Shown in pieces: positions 44,852 to 53,143 of a stretch of 64,000 nucleotides of DNA (position 1 is its first letter; each line of letters starts with the position of its first letter). The stretch is from Labedella endophytica (GTDB lineage: Bacteria; Actinomycetota; Actinomycetes; Actinomycetales; Microbacteriaceae). Location: contig NZ_RZGZ01000001.1 of the NCBI RefSeq assembly GCF_003990045.1, positions 620,001 to 684,000 of the forward strand, in the 5' to 3' direction. A program made the position numbers and the translations under genes. The notes under the pieces were generated by a model, which was not told the origin of the DNA, ran no database searches, and worked only from the letters and a program-made list of their open reading frames with translations.

Positions 44852-45698
44852 TGCCAGCCGGGGTCGTCGGGGCGAGCGTCCGTCCGAGGAAGGGCAGGAG
44901 CAGAGCGAGGAACTGCCCCGGAGTCTCGGAGTGCGGGTAATGGCCGGCGCCGTCGATGACGGCGACCCGACCGAGTCCTGCGGGGAGGTCGGCGACGATC
45001 TTCTCGCCCTCGGCTCGCGGGTCGGCCCAGTCGGGGTCGGCGCTTCCTTCGACGATGAGCACGGGGCACTGCACGTTCGGCAGCTGGGCGCCGGCGTCGG
45101 CCGGTGTCGTCTTCGTCATCGCGAGGAGCACCCGCATCCGTTCCGGACGGCCGAGGCTGTCCTCGATGCGTGCACGCTCAGTGGTCCAGTCCGCGGGCTT
45201 GGTGGGGATCGCGAGGTCGAGGTAGGCGAGCCAGGGCTTCAGGCCTCGGCCCATCATGACCTTCATGAGCTCGATGGTGCCCGACCGGTGCTGCTTGTTG
45301 CGTACGAGTCCGCCGATGTCCATCGACTGCTTCCGCGTGAAGGGGGCGAGCTCCGCGAGCCCGACGATCAGCTCGGGCGCGGTGGCTGCGGCGATCGTGG
45401 CCGCGCCGCCGCTGATGGATTGTCCGACGATGACGGCGGGACCGCCGAGGTGGCGCACGAGGGCGACGAGGTCGCCGGCGATGTCGGTGCGGCTGTAGCC
45501 GGGCCAGTCGACGCTCGACTCACCGCAACCGCGGATGTCGACGTTCGCCACGCGGTAACCGGCGGCGACGAGCGCGGGCACGATGAAGCGATACGAACGA
45601 CGGCTGTCGCCCATGCCGTGGGCGAGGACGACGAGCGGTCCCTCGCCCTCGAGGTCGTACGCGATGGTGCCGTCCGTCAGGGTGAGAAATTCGGTCAC
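44844..45698 (-). CDS. Alpha/beta hydrolase
   Basis: A 284-aa alpha/beta-hydrolase-fold enzyme. Oxyanion motif LAHGMGDS, nucleophile elbow GQSISGG (Ser), acid near VEGSADPDW, and catalytic His in DGAGHYPHSE. Substrate unknown. The GTG at 45698 has GGAGGAC upstream; the longer frame has no ribosome site. It is the first gene of the hydrolase-tetR operon. Confidence 0.9.
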   Translation of the reverse strand: MTEFLTLTDGTIAYDLEGEGPLVVLAHGMGDSRRSYRFIVPALVAAGYRVANVDIRGCGESSVDWPGYSRTDIAGDLVALVRHLGGPAVIVGQSISGGAATIAAATAPELIVGLAELAPFTRKQSMDIGGLVRNKQHRSGTIELMKVMMGRGLKPWLAYLDLAIPTKPADWTTERARIEDSLGRPERMRVLLAMTKTTPADAGAQLPNVQCPVLIVEGSADPDWADPRAEGEKIVADLPAGLGRVAVIDGAGHYPHSETPGQFLALLLPFLGRTLAPTTPAGNA

Positions 45699-45719
45699 GA
45701 TGTCCTCCAGATATGGGGT

Positions 45720-45756
45720 GGCTAATGCCATTAGCCTTAAGCTAAGGCCATTAGCC
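45720..45756. promoter_or_regulatory. Operator cluster upstream of hydrolase-tetR
   Basis: Three overlapping dyads: GGCTAATG-C-CATTAGCC (45720-45736), GCCTTA-AGC-TAAGGC (45734-45748) and a further CCATTAGCC half site ending at 45756. An AT-rich island 22 bases upstream of the hydrolase start; likely TetR target. Confidence 0.6.
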
Positions 45757-45827
45757 ATAGAAGTCAAGAGAGCATGGATTCGATCGACGAGTCTCTGGTG
45801 CCCGATCTGCGCGCGTCACGCAGAAGT

Positions 45828-45857
45828 CCTCGGCGGCTCCGCATGGAGCCTCCGAGG
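45828..45857. terminator. Hairpin in the hydrolase/His-rich gene gap
   Basis: Thirteen-base arms (45828-45840, 45845-45857), one mismatch, loop GCAT. Probably ends the His-rich gene transcript. A second hairpin CCCCGC-AA-GCGGGG lies at 45882-45895, just after the stop codon. Confidence 0.6.
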
Positions 45858-45903
45858 ACATCTGATGTTCGCGAGGTGTATCCCCGCAAGCGGGGCTACG
45901 GAC

Positions 45904-46200
45904 TCAGTGCTCGTCGTAGTGGTCGGCGTGCTGAGCGTGCTTGTGGCCGTCGTGGACGAAGTCCACGTGGTCGCCGTGCTCGACGGCGTCGTGTCCGCAG
46001 TCGGTGCCGTGCGCGTGCTCCGCAGTGGAGTGCTCGGCCGTGGGCTCGTGCTCGTCGTAGTGGTCGCCGTGCTCGGCGTGGTGGTGCGCGTCGTGGAGGT
46101 AGTCGACGTGGTCGCCGTGCTGCACGGTGTCGTGTCCGCAGTCGGCGCCGTGGGCGTGCTCCGTGATGGTGTGCTCTGCGTGGGTCTCGGTCGTGCTCAT
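45904..46200 (-). CDS. Histidine-rich small metal-binding protein
   Basis: A 98-aa cytosolic protein with 26 His by count. It consists of two near-identical halves of about 37 residues (about 15-51 and 62-98), each with HAHG-DCGHD, HGDHVD and HADHYDEH-type segments and a single Cys. This composition indicates a zinc/nickel/copper-chelating store or chaperone. AAGGAAC precedes the ATG. It is 20 bases downstream of the arsR-type gene, so it is likely controlled by it or by metal through the shared promoter. Confidence 0.8.
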   Translation of the reverse strand: MSTTETHAEHTITEHAHGADCGHDTVQHGDHVDYLHDAHHHAEHGDHYDEHEPTAEHSTAEHAHGTDCGHDAVEHGDHVDFVHDGHKHAQHADHYDEH

Positions 46201-46220
46201 GGTTCTGTTCCTTTCGATGG

Positions 46221-46529
46221 TCACTCGGCCGGGTCCGGCCGGTCGGTCTCCTGCACGTGGGCGAGGGCGTCCGCGATCACGTGGGTGACATGCACGTCGG
46301 CGACGGAGTACGAGACTTCCTTGCCGTTGCGCGTCGCCGTGACGAGGCCGATCTGGCGCAGGAGGCGGAGGTGCTGGGAGACGAGTGGTTGCGACATTCC
46401 CGTCGTGTCCGCGAGAGCGCCGACGGTGCGGGACTCGTCTCCGAGCACTCGGAGGAGTCCGAGTCGCGACTCGCTTCCGAGCACCTTGAACAGCTGTGCT
46501 GCCGCTGCCAGTCCCGGTTCCTCGTGCAT
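46221..46529 (-). CDS. ArsR/SmtB family metal-responsive repressor
   Basis: A 102-aa winged-helix repressor: AAQLFKVLGSESRLGLLRVL, recognition helix MSQPLVSQHLRLLRQIGLV, wing RNGKEVSYSVADVHV, then a C-terminal helix HVTHVIADALAHV. The DVHVTHV stretch fits the alpha-5 zinc site of SmtB/CzrA sensors (D/H...H). Start at 46529 gives family length. It leads the small His-rich gene and is divergent from the surface-protein operon. Confidence 0.88.
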   Translation of the reverse strand: MHEEPGLAAAAQLFKVLGSESRLGLLRVLGDESRTVGALADTTGMSQPLVSQHLRLLRQIGLVTATRNGKEVSYSVADVHVTHVIADALAHVQETDRPDPAE

Positions 46530-46579
46530 GGCTCGATTCCACCACACATATAAAGACATTGCAATATATGCATCTAATC

Positions 46580-46592
46580 GAGAATGATTCCC
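46580..46592. promoter_or_regulatory. Zur-box-like 13-mer near arsR promoter
   Basis: GAGAATGATTCCC; its complement GGGAATCATTCTC matches the sites at 46658 and 63146 in the AATC-TTCTC core. It lies 51 bases upstream of the arsR start, so both divergent transcripts could be controlled. Confidence 0.5.
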
Positions 46593-46657
46593 ATCGCCAT
46601 CGGAAGCCGTGCGGAAACGGCAAGCGAACTTGGAGGGCGAAGCGTATTAATGCTAAA

Positions 46658-46670
46658 GATAATCATTCTC
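46658..46670 (+). promoter_or_regulatory. Zur-box-like 13-mer at surface-protein promoter
   Basis: GATAATCATTCTC, a pseudo-palindrome with one mismatch, directly before the -10-like TAAATT (46673-46678) and 45 bases before the ATG at 46715. The region is AT-rich compared with its surroundings. Confidence 0.55.
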
Positions 46671-46714
46671 ATTAAATTGATGGGATTCTCACTGCTCTTT
46701 GAGAGGCACCATTC

Positions 46715-49700
46715 ATGCACGTCTCCCGAACCACTCGGGCGGGCACGATCGCCGGAGTCGTCGCGCTCGCCGGCGCGCTGCTCCTGCCATCACCGGCGAA
46801 CGCCGCCGATGCGCCCGTCGTCCTCGACGACCCGATCACCTTCACCACCGGCCACATCGACGCCTTCAACCTCGCACTCAACGCCGACGACAGCGTCCAG
46901 CTCAACCTCAAAGAGGACGTGACCGGCTCGCACGTCCAGCGCACGCCGGAATCGGTCACCCTGGCCGTCAAGAGCCAGGCGGCCGTCGCGAACATCCCGG
47001 CCGGCGCCGTCCCGGCCGGTCTCCCGGAGGACTTCCACCTCCTCCCGCTCACGCAGGACTACGACCTCATCTGGCCTGGGTGGGACAGCCAGGGGATCGC
47101 GTCCGTCTACGGGGCGAACGCCAAGATCGACATCAACGTCACGAACGTCTCCGGACCGGGCGAGGTCTACCTCTGGTCGCAGGGTGGCTTCGGAACCCCG
47201 ACGCAGATCATCCAGAACTCCTGGAAGCTCCCCGGCACCATCCACCAGAACTTCACGAGCCACGTGCACTCCAACTGGGGCTTCACGCAGCCGGGCTCCT
47301 ACGGGCTGACCGTGCAGGCATCGGTGGCGAGCGCCGACGGGACCAAGACGTCCACGACGAACGTCGCCTCCTATTCCTTCGAGGTGTTCCCGGCTCCGAC
47401 CGCACTGTCGATCTCGGGTGCCGAGACGCCCGTCGCCGACGGCGCCGAGCTCACGCTCAGCGCGGCGCAGACGCCGGCCTCCTCGACGTTCTCCGACTAC
47501 GCGTGGTTCACACGCGCGTCGGACGGCGATGACTGGCAGGAGATCGCCGGAGAGGCTGGCGCATCGATCACGGTCGCCGCCGCGCAAGGCGCGCAGTACC
47601 GCGCGACCATCTCCGGTGGTCAGGACATCGCGAAGGGTTCGGGACAGCCCATCGTCGTCGAGTCCTCGCCGGTGACCGTCGCCATCGAGGCGCCCGTCGA
47701 GCAGACGGTCTCCCTCGCACCGCTCGCGGGCCACTACCACAGCGGCTCTCCCGTCGACCTCGTGGCCACGGCCACGCCAGCCGTCGAGGGCGCCACCTAC
47801 GCGTGGTACCTCCAGCGCTCCGATCAGGACGAGCCCGTCCGGATCGCCGGCGTCTCGGGTGCGACCCACCGTCTCACGGCCGAGCAGGCCCTCCACGGCG
47901 CCACCGTCACCGCCGAGCTCCTCGGAGCAGACGGCGCGAGCATCGCCCGTACCGCAGCCGTCACGATCGAGGTCGACGACCACGGATCGGCTCCGCTGCA
48001 GAAGGTCAGCATCACCGGTCTCGCCGACGAGTACGAGGTCGGCGCGGACATCGCGCTGACCGCATCGGTCGCACCCGCGTCCGTCCTCGACCGCTTCGAG
48101 TGGTATGTCCAGGTGACCGGTTCCACGGAACCCGTGCTCGTCGAGGGAGAGAACGGCCCGACCGTCACGATGGAGGCGACCGACGAGCTCGCCGGCGCCG
48201 CGGTCATCGCGAAGCTCACCTACTCCGACGGCACCGCCTATGTGGAGTCCGCCCCGGCGATCGTGACGATCGCCGACCAGGGTGAGGAGATCCCCGAGAC
48301 GGACCTGACCATCACGACGAGCCGCGACGCCGACGACTACTTCGTCGGTCAGACGGCGACGCTCACGGCCGTGCAGTCGGTTCCGACCGGCCTCGCGACC
48401 TACCAGTGGTACACGAAGCTCCCGGGAGCCGAGTCGTTCACGGCGGTCGAGGGACAGACGAGCGCATCCTACGCGTTCAAGCCCACGCTCGCGAACAGCG
48501 GCATCCAGGTCCGTGTCGAATTGGTCGACGGCGAGCGCGTCCACGCCGCCTCCGAGCCCGTCACGATCACGGCGGAGCAGCTCCCGGCGACGACGGTGCT
48601 GACCGTCGCGCAGGACAAGGCAACCTACGTCGCCGGCGACGTCGCTCACTTCGAGTCGACGCAGACGCCGCAGACGCCGCAGACCGAGGACGAGCACTAC
48701 CACTGGTACATCAAGCGAGCCGGCGCCGCCGACTACGTGTGGGTGGACCAGTCGCGTGAGAAGGACCTCGACCTCCCGGTCACCGTGGAGGACGACGGCG
48801 CCCAGCTCGTCATCCGCCTCTTCGATCACGACCACGCCGTTCTCGCGGAGTCCGCTCCCGTGACGCTCGCCGTCGAGCCCGTGGCCACCGAGCCCGAGCC
48901 CGTCGACACGGTCCTGTCGATCGACGGTCTCGTGGCGGCCTACGACGTCGGTGACGTGGCTGCACTGTCCGCCGTTCAGACGCCGGAGACCGGCGAGGAC
49001 CACTACCACTGGTTCATCAAGCGCTCGGCTGACGCGGACTACGCGATGATCTCCGGAGCGTTGTCGGCCGACCTGGCCTACACGATCGCCGAGGGCGACC
49101 AGGGTGCGTCGATCATGGCGAAGCTGTACAACCACGACCACGCGGTCATCGCGGAATCCGAGCCGGTCGTGCTCTCCGTGCGCTCGGGCGAGGCGAAGCC
49201 CGCCGATGCACCGGAGTCGCGGACGGGCGAGGAGCTCGACGGCGTCGAGGCCGGGGGCATCACGCTGTCGGACACGACCCCGGAACGTGGGCAGGTCATC
49301 ACCGTCCAGCTCGGCGACGACACGGCGTACGCCGGTCAGTGGGCGGCCGCGTGGCTGTTCTCCGAGCCCACTCTGCTCGGCGGGGACTGGGTCCGCGCCG
49401 ACGCGCAGGGCCGGATCGCGGTCACGATCCCCGCGGACGCGACGACCGGTGAGCACCGCCTCGCCGTCTTCGACGCCGACGGCGCCCTCATCGGGTGGGA
49501 CGACCTCGTGATCGCCGCCGCGGCCGACGTGCCCGGCGACGGTGACGCGGGCGACGCGGATGGCGACGGCGTCGCCGACGACACCGGAGACGGTGACGCG
49601 GGCGACGGCCTCGCCGTCACGGGTGGAGAGGCGGTCGGGCTCTTGTCCGGTGCCTCGCTCCTGCTCCTCATGGGAGCAGCCGCTCTCGTCGTCATGAAGC

Positions 49701-49729
49701 GCCGTCGGAGCTCCGCAGCAGCGGAGTGA
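46715..49729 (+). CDS. Sortase-anchored surface protein with choice-of-anchor M domain and Ig-like repeats
   Basis: A 1004-aa exported wall protein. A signal peptide ends about residue 31 (PANAAD). A choice-of-anchor-M type domain (about 40-235) carries H47-x-D49 and H183-x-H185-x-x-W. About seven Ig-like repeats follow (about 235-900), several with His clusters: GHYH (340-342), HYHW (661-664, 763-766), DHDHA/NHDHA (705-707, 807-809). The C-terminus is an Asp/Gly-rich linker, the LAVTG sorting signal (966-970, sortase E type), a transmembrane helix and a basic tail. Predicted role: extracellular metal capture for the ABC transporter downstream. GAGAGG precedes the ATG. Confidence 0.85.
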   Translation: MHVSRTTRAGTIAGVVALAGALLLPSPANAADAPVVLDDPITFTTGHIDAFNLALNADDSVQLNLKEDVTGSHVQRTPESVTLAVKSQAAVANIPAGAVPAGLPEDFHLLPLTQDYDLIWPGWDSQGIASVYGANAKIDINVTNVSGPGEVYLWSQGGFGTPTQIIQNSWKLPGTIHQNFTSHVHSNWGFTQPGSYGLTVQASVASADGTKTSTTNVASYSFEVFPAPTALSISGAETPVADGAELTLSAAQTPASSTFSDYAWFTRASDGDDWQEIAGEAGASITVAAAQGAQYRATISGGQDIAKGSGQPIVVESSPVTVAIEAPVEQTVSLAPLAGHYHSGSPVDLVATATPAVEGATYAWYLQRSDQDEPVRIAGVSGATHRLTAEQALHGATVTAELLGADGASIARTAAVTIEVDDHGSAPLQKVSITGLADEYEVGADIALTASVAPASVLDRFEWYVQVTGSTEPVLVEGENGPTVTMEATDELAGAAVIAKLTYSDGTAYVESAPAIVTIADQGEEIPETDLTITTSRDADDYFVGQTATLTAVQSVPTGLATYQWYTKLPGAESFTAVEGQTSASYAFKPTLANSGIQVRVELVDGERVHAASEPVTITAEQLPATTVLTVAQDKATYVAGDVAHFESTQTPQTPQTEDEHYHWYIKRAGAADYVWVDQSREKDLDLPVTVEDDGAQLVIRLFDHDHAVLAESAPVTLAVEPVATEPEPVDTVLSIDGLVAAYDVGDVAALSAVQTPETGEDHYHWFIKRSADADYAMISGALSADLAYTIAEGDQGASIMAKLYNHDHAVIAESEPVVLSVRSGEAKPADAPESRTGEELDGVEAGGITLSDTTPERGQVITVQLGDDTAYAGQWAAAWLFSEPTLLGGDWVRADAQGRIAVTIPADATTGEHRLAVFDADGALIGWDDLVIAAAADVPGDGDAGDADGDGVADDTGDGDAGDGLAVTGGEAVGLLSGASLLLLMGAAALVVMKRRRSSAAAE

Positions 49730-49746
49730 CCCGAAGCGTGTGACAC

Positions 49747-49780
49747 GCGGTGGCCGCCGGTTCGAACCGGCGGCCACCGC
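49747..49780. terminator. Perfect 34-base palindrome after the first surface-protein gene
   Basis: Perfect self-complementary 17-base arms. A second ten-bp stem (49787-49810, loop TCAC) follows at once. The pair could terminate partially and set the ratio of wall protein to transporter. Confidence 0.7.
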
Positions 49781-49830
49781 ATCCTCATGCGGGCCGTCAC
49801 CGGCCCGCATCTCGAATAGAAAGGTCCTCT

Positions 49831-51414
49831 GTGCCCACCCGCTCACGGAGCCGAGCCGTCCTCGCCGTCGCCCTCGGCGCCGCGCTCCTCTCCGGCTGCG
49901 CCACACCCACTCCCGCCTCCGAGCCGGAAGGCCTGCGCGTCGTCACCACGACCGGCATCCTCGCCGACCTCGCGCGGAACGTCGCCGGCGACCGGGCGGA
50001 GGTCCTCTCGCTCGTCCCCGAGGGTGGAGACCCGCACAGCTACGAGCCGAGCCTGCGGGACATCCGCGACATCGTCTACGCCGACGTCGCGTTCAGCAAC
50101 TACCTCATGCTCGAGGAGCAGAACCTCATCAAGGCACTCGACACGAACCTGCCGGACGGCGTCCCGAACATCTCGCTCGCCGAGGACGCGGTGAAGTACG
50201 CGGCCGAGATCATCCCGCTCGTCGAGGACGTCTCGCTCGACACGATCTGGCTGGGACTCCGTGTTCGCGGCGACGGCGCGGCGCTCAGTGCGACGCGCAC
50301 CTCGGACGTCCTCGTCTCGGCCACCGACATGGAGGGCCCAGGGGAGCTGCACGCGTACCTCACCGGGAGTTTCGGCGACGTCGACCGCTACATCGACTCG
50401 ACGGACGGGTTCGACGAGGCGGACGGGTACCGCGACGACACCGTCGTCCTCCCGCCCGACGCACACACCCACCTCAGCTGGGCCTTCTCGGAGCCAGGCA
50501 TCTACACGCTCGACCTCCGGGCGAAACTGCAGACCTCCTCCGACCAGCGCCCCGTCGAGGTCGCGAGCGGCGAGGTCACCTTCGCCGTCGGAGTCGACCC
50601 CTACTCGGTCCCCGGGAAGAGCGACGCCACGATCCTCGACGCCGGGCACTCCGACGTGACGCTCGACATGGACACGCAGTCCTTCACTGTGCTGCTCGAC
50701 CACGAACACGGTTCGGGCCACGTGCACCAGGAGTTCTTCGACCTCGACGACGTCGTCGTCGAGGTGCCGAACAAGGCGCTCCACGAGATCCCCGGCGACC
50801 CGGCCTATCGGTTCCTCGGCCGCGCGGGCAACCCGGTGTACCAGCTCCCGCAAGCCGTTCTCGGCAAGCACGTGCACGGGGAGATCGATCCGCACCTGTG
50901 GCAGAACGTCCGCAACGCGATGTCCTACGTCGAGATCATGCGAGACACCCTCATCGACGTCGACCCGGAGGGTGCCGCGACCTACACGGCCAATGCCGCG
51001 GTTTACCTCGAGGAACTCGCGGACCTGGACGCCGAGGTAGCAGCGACGATCGCCGAGGTGCCGAAGGCCAATCGCACCCTCGTGACGACGCACGACGCCT
51101 ACGGCTATCTCGCGCAGGCATACGACCTCACCATCTCCGGCTTCGTGACGCCGAACCCGGCGATCGAGCCGAGCCTCGCCGAACGGAAGCGGCTCACCGA
51201 GACGCTCCGCAACCTCGAGGTCCCAGCCGTCTTCCTCGAGCCGAACCTCTCCTCCCGCTCCTCGACGCTCGTCGAGGTCGCGGCCGACCAGGGCATCGCC
51301 GTCTGCGACATCTACGGCGACGCCTTCTCGGAGGACGTACCCACCTACATCGACATGATGCGCTTCAACGCGCAATCGATCCGCGACTGCCTCGGCGGCG
51401 CGAAGGAGAACTGA
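49831..51414 (+). CDS. ZnuA-like solute-binding lipoprotein with inserted anchor-M-type domain
   Basis: A 527-aa lipoprotein (lipobox LSGC, C23). The cluster 9 metal-binding fold is split. The N-terminal lobe with H69 (GDPHSYEPS) is followed by an insertion of about 220 residues, then the C-terminal lobe with H355 (DPHLW), H421 (TTHDAY) and D497 (IYGDAF), which are the four expected zinc/manganese ligands. The insertion contains both halves of the surface domain in reversed order (H212-x-H214 half first, H273-x-D275 half second). GTG 49831 has GAAAGG upstream. It would hand metal to the ATPase/permease encoded downstream. Confidence 0.87.
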   Translation: MPTRSRSRAVLAVALGAALLSGCATPTPASEPEGLRVVTTTGILADLARNVAGDRAEVLSLVPEGGDPHSYEPSLRDIRDIVYADVAFSNYLMLEEQNLIKALDTNLPDGVPNISLAEDAVKYAAEIIPLVEDVSLDTIWLGLRVRGDGAALSATRTSDVLVSATDMEGPGELHAYLTGSFGDVDRYIDSTDGFDEADGYRDDTVVLPPDAHTHLSWAFSEPGIYTLDLRAKLQTSSDQRPVEVASGEVTFAVGVDPYSVPGKSDATILDAGHSDVTLDMDTQSFTVLLDHEHGSGHVHQEFFDLDDVVVEVPNKALHEIPGDPAYRFLGRAGNPVYQLPQAVLGKHVHGEIDPHLWQNVRNAMSYVEIMRDTLIDVDPEGAATYTANAAVYLEELADLDAEVAATIAEVPKANRTLVTTHDAYGYLAQAYDLTISGFVTPNPAIEPSLAERKRLTETLRNLEVPAVFLEPNLSSRSSTLVEVAADQGIAVCDIYGDAFSEDVPTYIDMMRFNAQSIRDCLGGAKEN

Positions 51415-52385
51415 TGAAGACCCCCACCCTCCTCACGAGATCCCTCCTCGTCGCGACGACGGCAGCCCTCCTGCTGTCGGCGACGTCCGCCCAGGCGGCG
51501 ACCGACGACGACCTGGATCAGACGATCGACCCCGACCAGGCCCAGGGCACCGGCCAGGTGGTGCGCGACCGCGGTCACGTCGACTTCGGGCCGACGCTCG
51601 CGACCGGCGCGTGGGCGGTGCAGCTCCACGATGACACCGAGACCCCGAAGTACTGGCGCGACGTCGACGACGTCGTCCTGCGGGTGAACGATGCGTCGAT
51701 GCTCGAGGTCCCCGACGACGAGGCCTACGACTTCCTCGGACAGGAGGCGGGATCGGAGGTCTACGTGATTCCGCAGACCCAGAAGACCGATGTGATCTGG
51801 GTCGGCTGGAACACGCAGGAGCCCGGCGTGCTCGAGATCATGAACCTCGGGACGACGCTCAGCGTCCTCGGTGTGGACGGCCCCGGCGACGTGTCCGTGT
51901 ACCTCCAGAGCGGCAACTTCGGCGATCCCGAGCCCCTCTGGTCCACGAGCCAGCCGTTCCCGCAGCAGTCGTGGATCGAGGTGAACACCCACACGCACGC
52001 GAACTGGGTCTTCAGCGATCCCGGCGTGTACCTCGTGGACATCCGCTTCGACGCGGACCTGATCGACGGCACGACGGAGAGCGCCGAAGCGACCCTGCGT
52101 TTCGCCGTCGGTGACGAGACGAACGCAGACGACGCCTTCGACGCGGTCTCCACCGTCGACGAGGCGGCCGCCGGTGACGAGGCTGTTCCTGCGCCCGCCG
52201 AGGAAGAGTCGGATGCGAGCGGCGCGGACACCGCGTCCGGCATCCCGACCGCGGTCGTCGTGTCCGCCGTCGTCGGTGCCGTCACCCTCGCCCTCGTCAT
52301 CGCGGTCATCGTGATGCTCACGGCGACGCGCCGCGCGAAACAGCGTGTGCTCGCGGCCCGCGCCTCGAGGGAGGCCGGCGAATGA
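51414..52385 (+). CDS. Membrane-anchored choice-of-anchor M domain protein
   Basis: A 323-aa exported protein with signal peptide (ending about residue 27, AQAAT), one surface domain (H55-x-D57; PQTQKTDVIWVGWN; GPGDVSVYL; H193-x-H195-x-x-W), an acidic linker, a C-terminal transmembrane helix (about 280-303) and a basic tail. No LPxTG-like signal, so it stays in the membrane, where it could pass metal to the lipoprotein or permease. AAGGAGAA precedes the ATG, which overlaps the previous stop by one base; its end overlaps the ATPase start. Confidence 0.83.
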   Translation: MKTPTLLTRSLLVATTAALLLSATSAQAATDDDLDQTIDPDQAQGTGQVVRDRGHVDFGPTLATGAWAVQLHDDTETPKYWRDVDDVVLRVNDASMLEVPDDEAYDFLGQEAGSEVYVIPQTQKTDVIWVGWNTQEPGVLEIMNLGTTLSVLGVDGPGDVSVYLQSGNFGDPEPLWSTSQPFPQQSWIEVNTHTHANWVFSDPGVYLVDIRFDADLIDGTTESAEATLRFAVGDETNADDAFDAVSTVDEAAAGDEAVPAPAEEESDASGADTASGIPTAVVVSAVVGAVTLALVIAVIVMLTATRRAKQRVLAARASREAGE

Positions 52386-53143
52386 GCGAGTCGAGCACCC
52401 CGGCGCTCACCGTCAGCGACCTCACGGTGCACCTCGGGGGACGCCGGGTCCTCCACGACATCGACCTGTCGATCGAGACGGGCGAATTCGTCGGCCTCAT
52501 CGGACCGAACGGTGCCGGCAAGACCACGCTCCTGCGCGCCATCCTCGGACTCACGAGGCTGCAATCGGGCCGGGTCGCCGTCGACGGCACGGACGCGTCG
52601 CAGAACCGTTCCCTCATCGGCTACGTCCCGCAACGCCACGAGTTCGCCTGGGACTTCCCGATCTCGGTCGAGGACGTCGTGATGACCGGGCGGGTGCGTC
52701 GGATCGGTTGGCTCCGTCGGCCGGGACTCGTCGACTTCGATGCCGTCGCGGAAGCCCTCGAACGCGTGCACATGGATCACCTCCGCACGCGCCCCGTCGG
52801 AGAGCTCTCCGGGGGCCAGCGGCAGCGCGTGCTCGTCGCCCGCGCCCTCGCCCTCCGTCCGCGCCTCCTCCTCCTCGATGAACCGTTCACCGGACTGGAC
52901 ATGCCGACTCAGGAACTGCTCATCGACCTCTTCCGCGAATTGAGCGCCGAGGACAAGGCGGTGCTCATGACGACTCACGACCTCGTGGGCGCGCTCCACG
53001 AATGCTCCCGACTGTGCCTCATCAACCGCGCGATCGTCGCGGACGGTCCACCGGCCGCTCTCGACGACCCGGCCGTGTGGATGCGCACGTTCGACGTCAA
53101 GGCCACCAATCCGCTGCTCAAGACCCTGGGGGTCGTCGCCTGA
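52382..53143 (+). CDS. Metal ABC transporter ATP-binding protein
   Basis: A 253-aa ABC ATPase: Walker A GPNGAGKTT (about residues 39-47), Q-loop YVPQRHEF, signature LSGGQRQRVLVARAL, Walker B LLLLDEPFTGLD and H-loop TTHDL. It resembles ZnuC/MntB-type subunits of zinc/manganese importers. ATGA overlap upstream and TGATG overlap downstream place it in a single coupled operon with the lipoprotein, anchor protein and permease. Confidence 0.95.
   Translation: MSESSTPALTVSDLTVHLGGRRVLHDIDLSIETGEFVGLIGPNGAGKTTLLRAILGLTRLQSGRVAVDGTDASQNRSLIGYVPQRHEFAWDFPISVEDVVMTGRVRRIGWLRRPGLVDFDAVAEALERVHMDHLRTRPVGELSGGQRQRVLVARALALRPRLLLLDEPFTGLDMPTQELLIDLFRELSAEDKAVLMTTHDLVGALHECSRLCLINRAIVADGPPAALDDPAVWMRTFDVKATNPLLKTLGVVA

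Noticed and set aside
38547-45698. Genomic island integrated at tRNA-Ser
   Set aside because: Accessory-looking genes follow the tRNA, but there is no integrase, no repeat of the tRNA 3' end, and no transposase in the window.
49747-49780. TTCGAA-containing palindrome as a tRNA remnant or attachment site
   Set aside because: The GGTTCGAACC core resembles a T-arm, but the whole 34 bases are a perfect palindrome without acceptor or anticodon arms, and no integrase is nearby.
46790-49906. 1038-aa frame antisense to the first surface protein
   Set aside because: Shadow frame; the plus strand has signal peptide, repeats and sorting signal, the antisense product has none.
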